Part shown: positions 17,101-17,757 of the stretch, one piece after another | Numbering within the stretch: the first letter of the stretch is position 1 | Layout: the number at the start of each line of letters is the position of its first letter | Source of the DNA: Desulfovibrio sp. UBA4079 | GTDB taxonomy: Bacteria; Desulfobacterota; Desulfovibrionia; Desulfovibrionales; Desulfovibrionaceae | DNA length: 17,757 nucleotides | Assembly (NCBI GenBank): GCA_002382645.1 | Contig: DFYP01000027.1 | Span: 7,947 to 25,703 of the forward strand | Reading direction: 5' to 3' | Translations under genes and position numbers: made by a program | The notes under the pieces: model-generated | Told to the model about the DNA's origin: nothing | The model's input: the letters and a program-made list of their open reading frames with translations, nothing else | Database searches by the model: none

Positions 17101-17700
17101 ATGCAATTGCGTGAACTTGTGCTCAAGAACCGTTCCGTGCGCCGCTTCCGCCAGGACCAGGCCGTTGCCATGGCCCAGCTGGAATCCCTGCTGGACCTGG
17201 CCCGGAACACGGCCTCGGCGGGCAATCTCCAGCCCCTGCGCTATGTGCTCAGCACGGACCCGGGGAAGAACGCCGAAATCTTTTCCTGCCTGGGCTGGGC
17301 CGCCTACCTGGCGGACTGGCCCGGCCCGTCCGAGGGCGAGCGGCCCGCGGCCTACATCGTGATCTGCCACGACGCCGGGGTGGCCCCCAAGGTGGACTGC
17401 GACCACGGCATCGCGGCCCAGACCATCCTGCTGGGCGCGGCCGAGGCGGGCCTGTCCGGCTGCATGCTTGCCTCGGTGAACCGCAACAAGCTGGCCCGGG
17501 TCCTGAACCTGCCGGAATCCTTGCCCATCCTCCTGGTCCTGGCCCTGGGCCGGGCCGCGGAGCAGGTGGTCCTGGAGGAGCTGCCCGCGGACGGAAGCAT
17601 CCGTTACTGGCGGGACCAGCAGGGCCTGCATCACGTGCCCAAACGCGGGCTTGGCGAAATCATCGCGGCCCGCTATGCTGGCCCCACGGAGAAAGCATGA
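17101..17700 (+). CDS. Nitroreductase family FMN protein
   Basis: The 199-residue protein is a small nitroreductase-fold flavoprotein. These are usually FMN-dependent, NAD(P)H-using dimers that reduce nitro compounds, quinones or other acceptors. The N-terminal RSVRRF (11-16) is the FMN phosphate-binding motif, and SAGNLQP (39-45) is the family's second flavin contact. The C-terminal part contains AAQTILLGAAEAGLSGCML, the typical central helix, and a PILLVLALG strand. It is shorter than major NfsB enzymes (about 217 residues) but normal for this subgroup. The ATG at 17101 has GGAGG four bases upstream. Its physiological substrate cannot be inferred; the stop overlaps the start of the next gene by ATGA. 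Confidence 0.9.
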   Translation: MQLRELVLKNRSVRRFRQDQAVAMAQLESLLDLARNTASAGNLQPLRYVLSTDPGKNAEIFSCLGWAAYLADWPGPSEGERPAAYIVICHDAGVAPKVDCDHGIAAQTILLGAAEAGLSGCMLASVNRNKLARVLNLPESLPILLVLALGRAAEQVVLEELPADGSIRYWRDQQGLHHVPKRGLGEIIAARYAGPTEKA

Positions 17701-17757
17701 CCCCCACCCCCAAGAAGACAGCGTCCCGGAAGGCGGAACCCAAGAAGTCCGCGCCCA
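17697..17757 (+). CDS. Start of a lysine-rich protein, cut by the window end
   Basis: An ATG at 17697 overlaps the nitroreductase stop (ATGA) and opens a frame that stays open to the window edge, giving 20 residues: MTPTPKKTASRKAEPKKSAP. The composition, Lys, Ala and Pro with no hydrophobic residue, is like a flexible basic tail of a nucleic-acid-binding or linker-type protein. Translational coupling makes it a likely real gene, but nothing can be said of its function. Confidence 0.55.
   Translation, partial: MTPTPKKTASRKAEPKKSAP

Overview
The window is very GC-rich (by eye about two thirds G+C) with densely packed bacterial genes. Gene content and order (clpS-clpA-aat; uvrB-K+ channel-ligA-dapB; a phenylacetate-CoA ligase next to a double-ACT protein) suggest a sulfate-reducing Desulfovibrionales bacterium (Desulfobacterota). 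This taxonomic call is inference from synteny and protein style, not from a marker gene. Nothing indicates a plasmid, phage, IS element or CRISPR array, and I see no rRNA or tRNA gene. No stretch longer than about 250 bases lacks a gene.

Layout. (1) 1-52: a palindromic A-run/T-run hairpin, probably a bidirectional terminator. (2) 90-860, minus strand: crcB (fluoride channel), then a DUF190 PII-like protein. (3) 917-1522, plus: a CYTH-domain protein. (4) 1544-5075, plus: a strong sigma70-like promoter, then clpS, clpA and aat. These are the adaptor, the unfoldase and the Leu/Phe-transferase of the bacterial N-degron pathway; a hairpin sits between clpA and aat. (5) 5037-5806, minus: an HD-GYP phosphodiesterase whose putative promoter has a perfect 15-bp Fur-type palindrome inside its spacer. 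(6) 5858-6334, minus: an unrecognised 158-aa protein. (7) 6410-13210, plus: a compact run of uvrB, an RCK potassium channel, ligA, dapB and an exported protein that looks like a peptidase-MA-type metalloprotease without its HEXXH motif. (8) 13236-16849, minus: phenylacetate-CoA ligase, a double-ACT protein, rtcB and an HPt phosphotransfer protein. (9) 17101-17757, plus: a small nitroreductase and the first codons of a lysine-rich protein cut by the window end.

Most of this is conserved housekeeping: protein quality control, nucleotide excision repair, DNA ligation, lysine/cell-wall precursor synthesis and RNA repair. The points most worth a second look are the apparent Fur-controlled HD-GYP promoter (a possible iron to cyclic-di-GMP link), the HKLTS pseudo-protease, the GFQ selectivity filter in the potassium channel, the HPt gene overlapping rtcB by the ATGA motif, and the tandem perfect hairpins just before rtcB. 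I found no clearly new multi-gene defence or mobile system.
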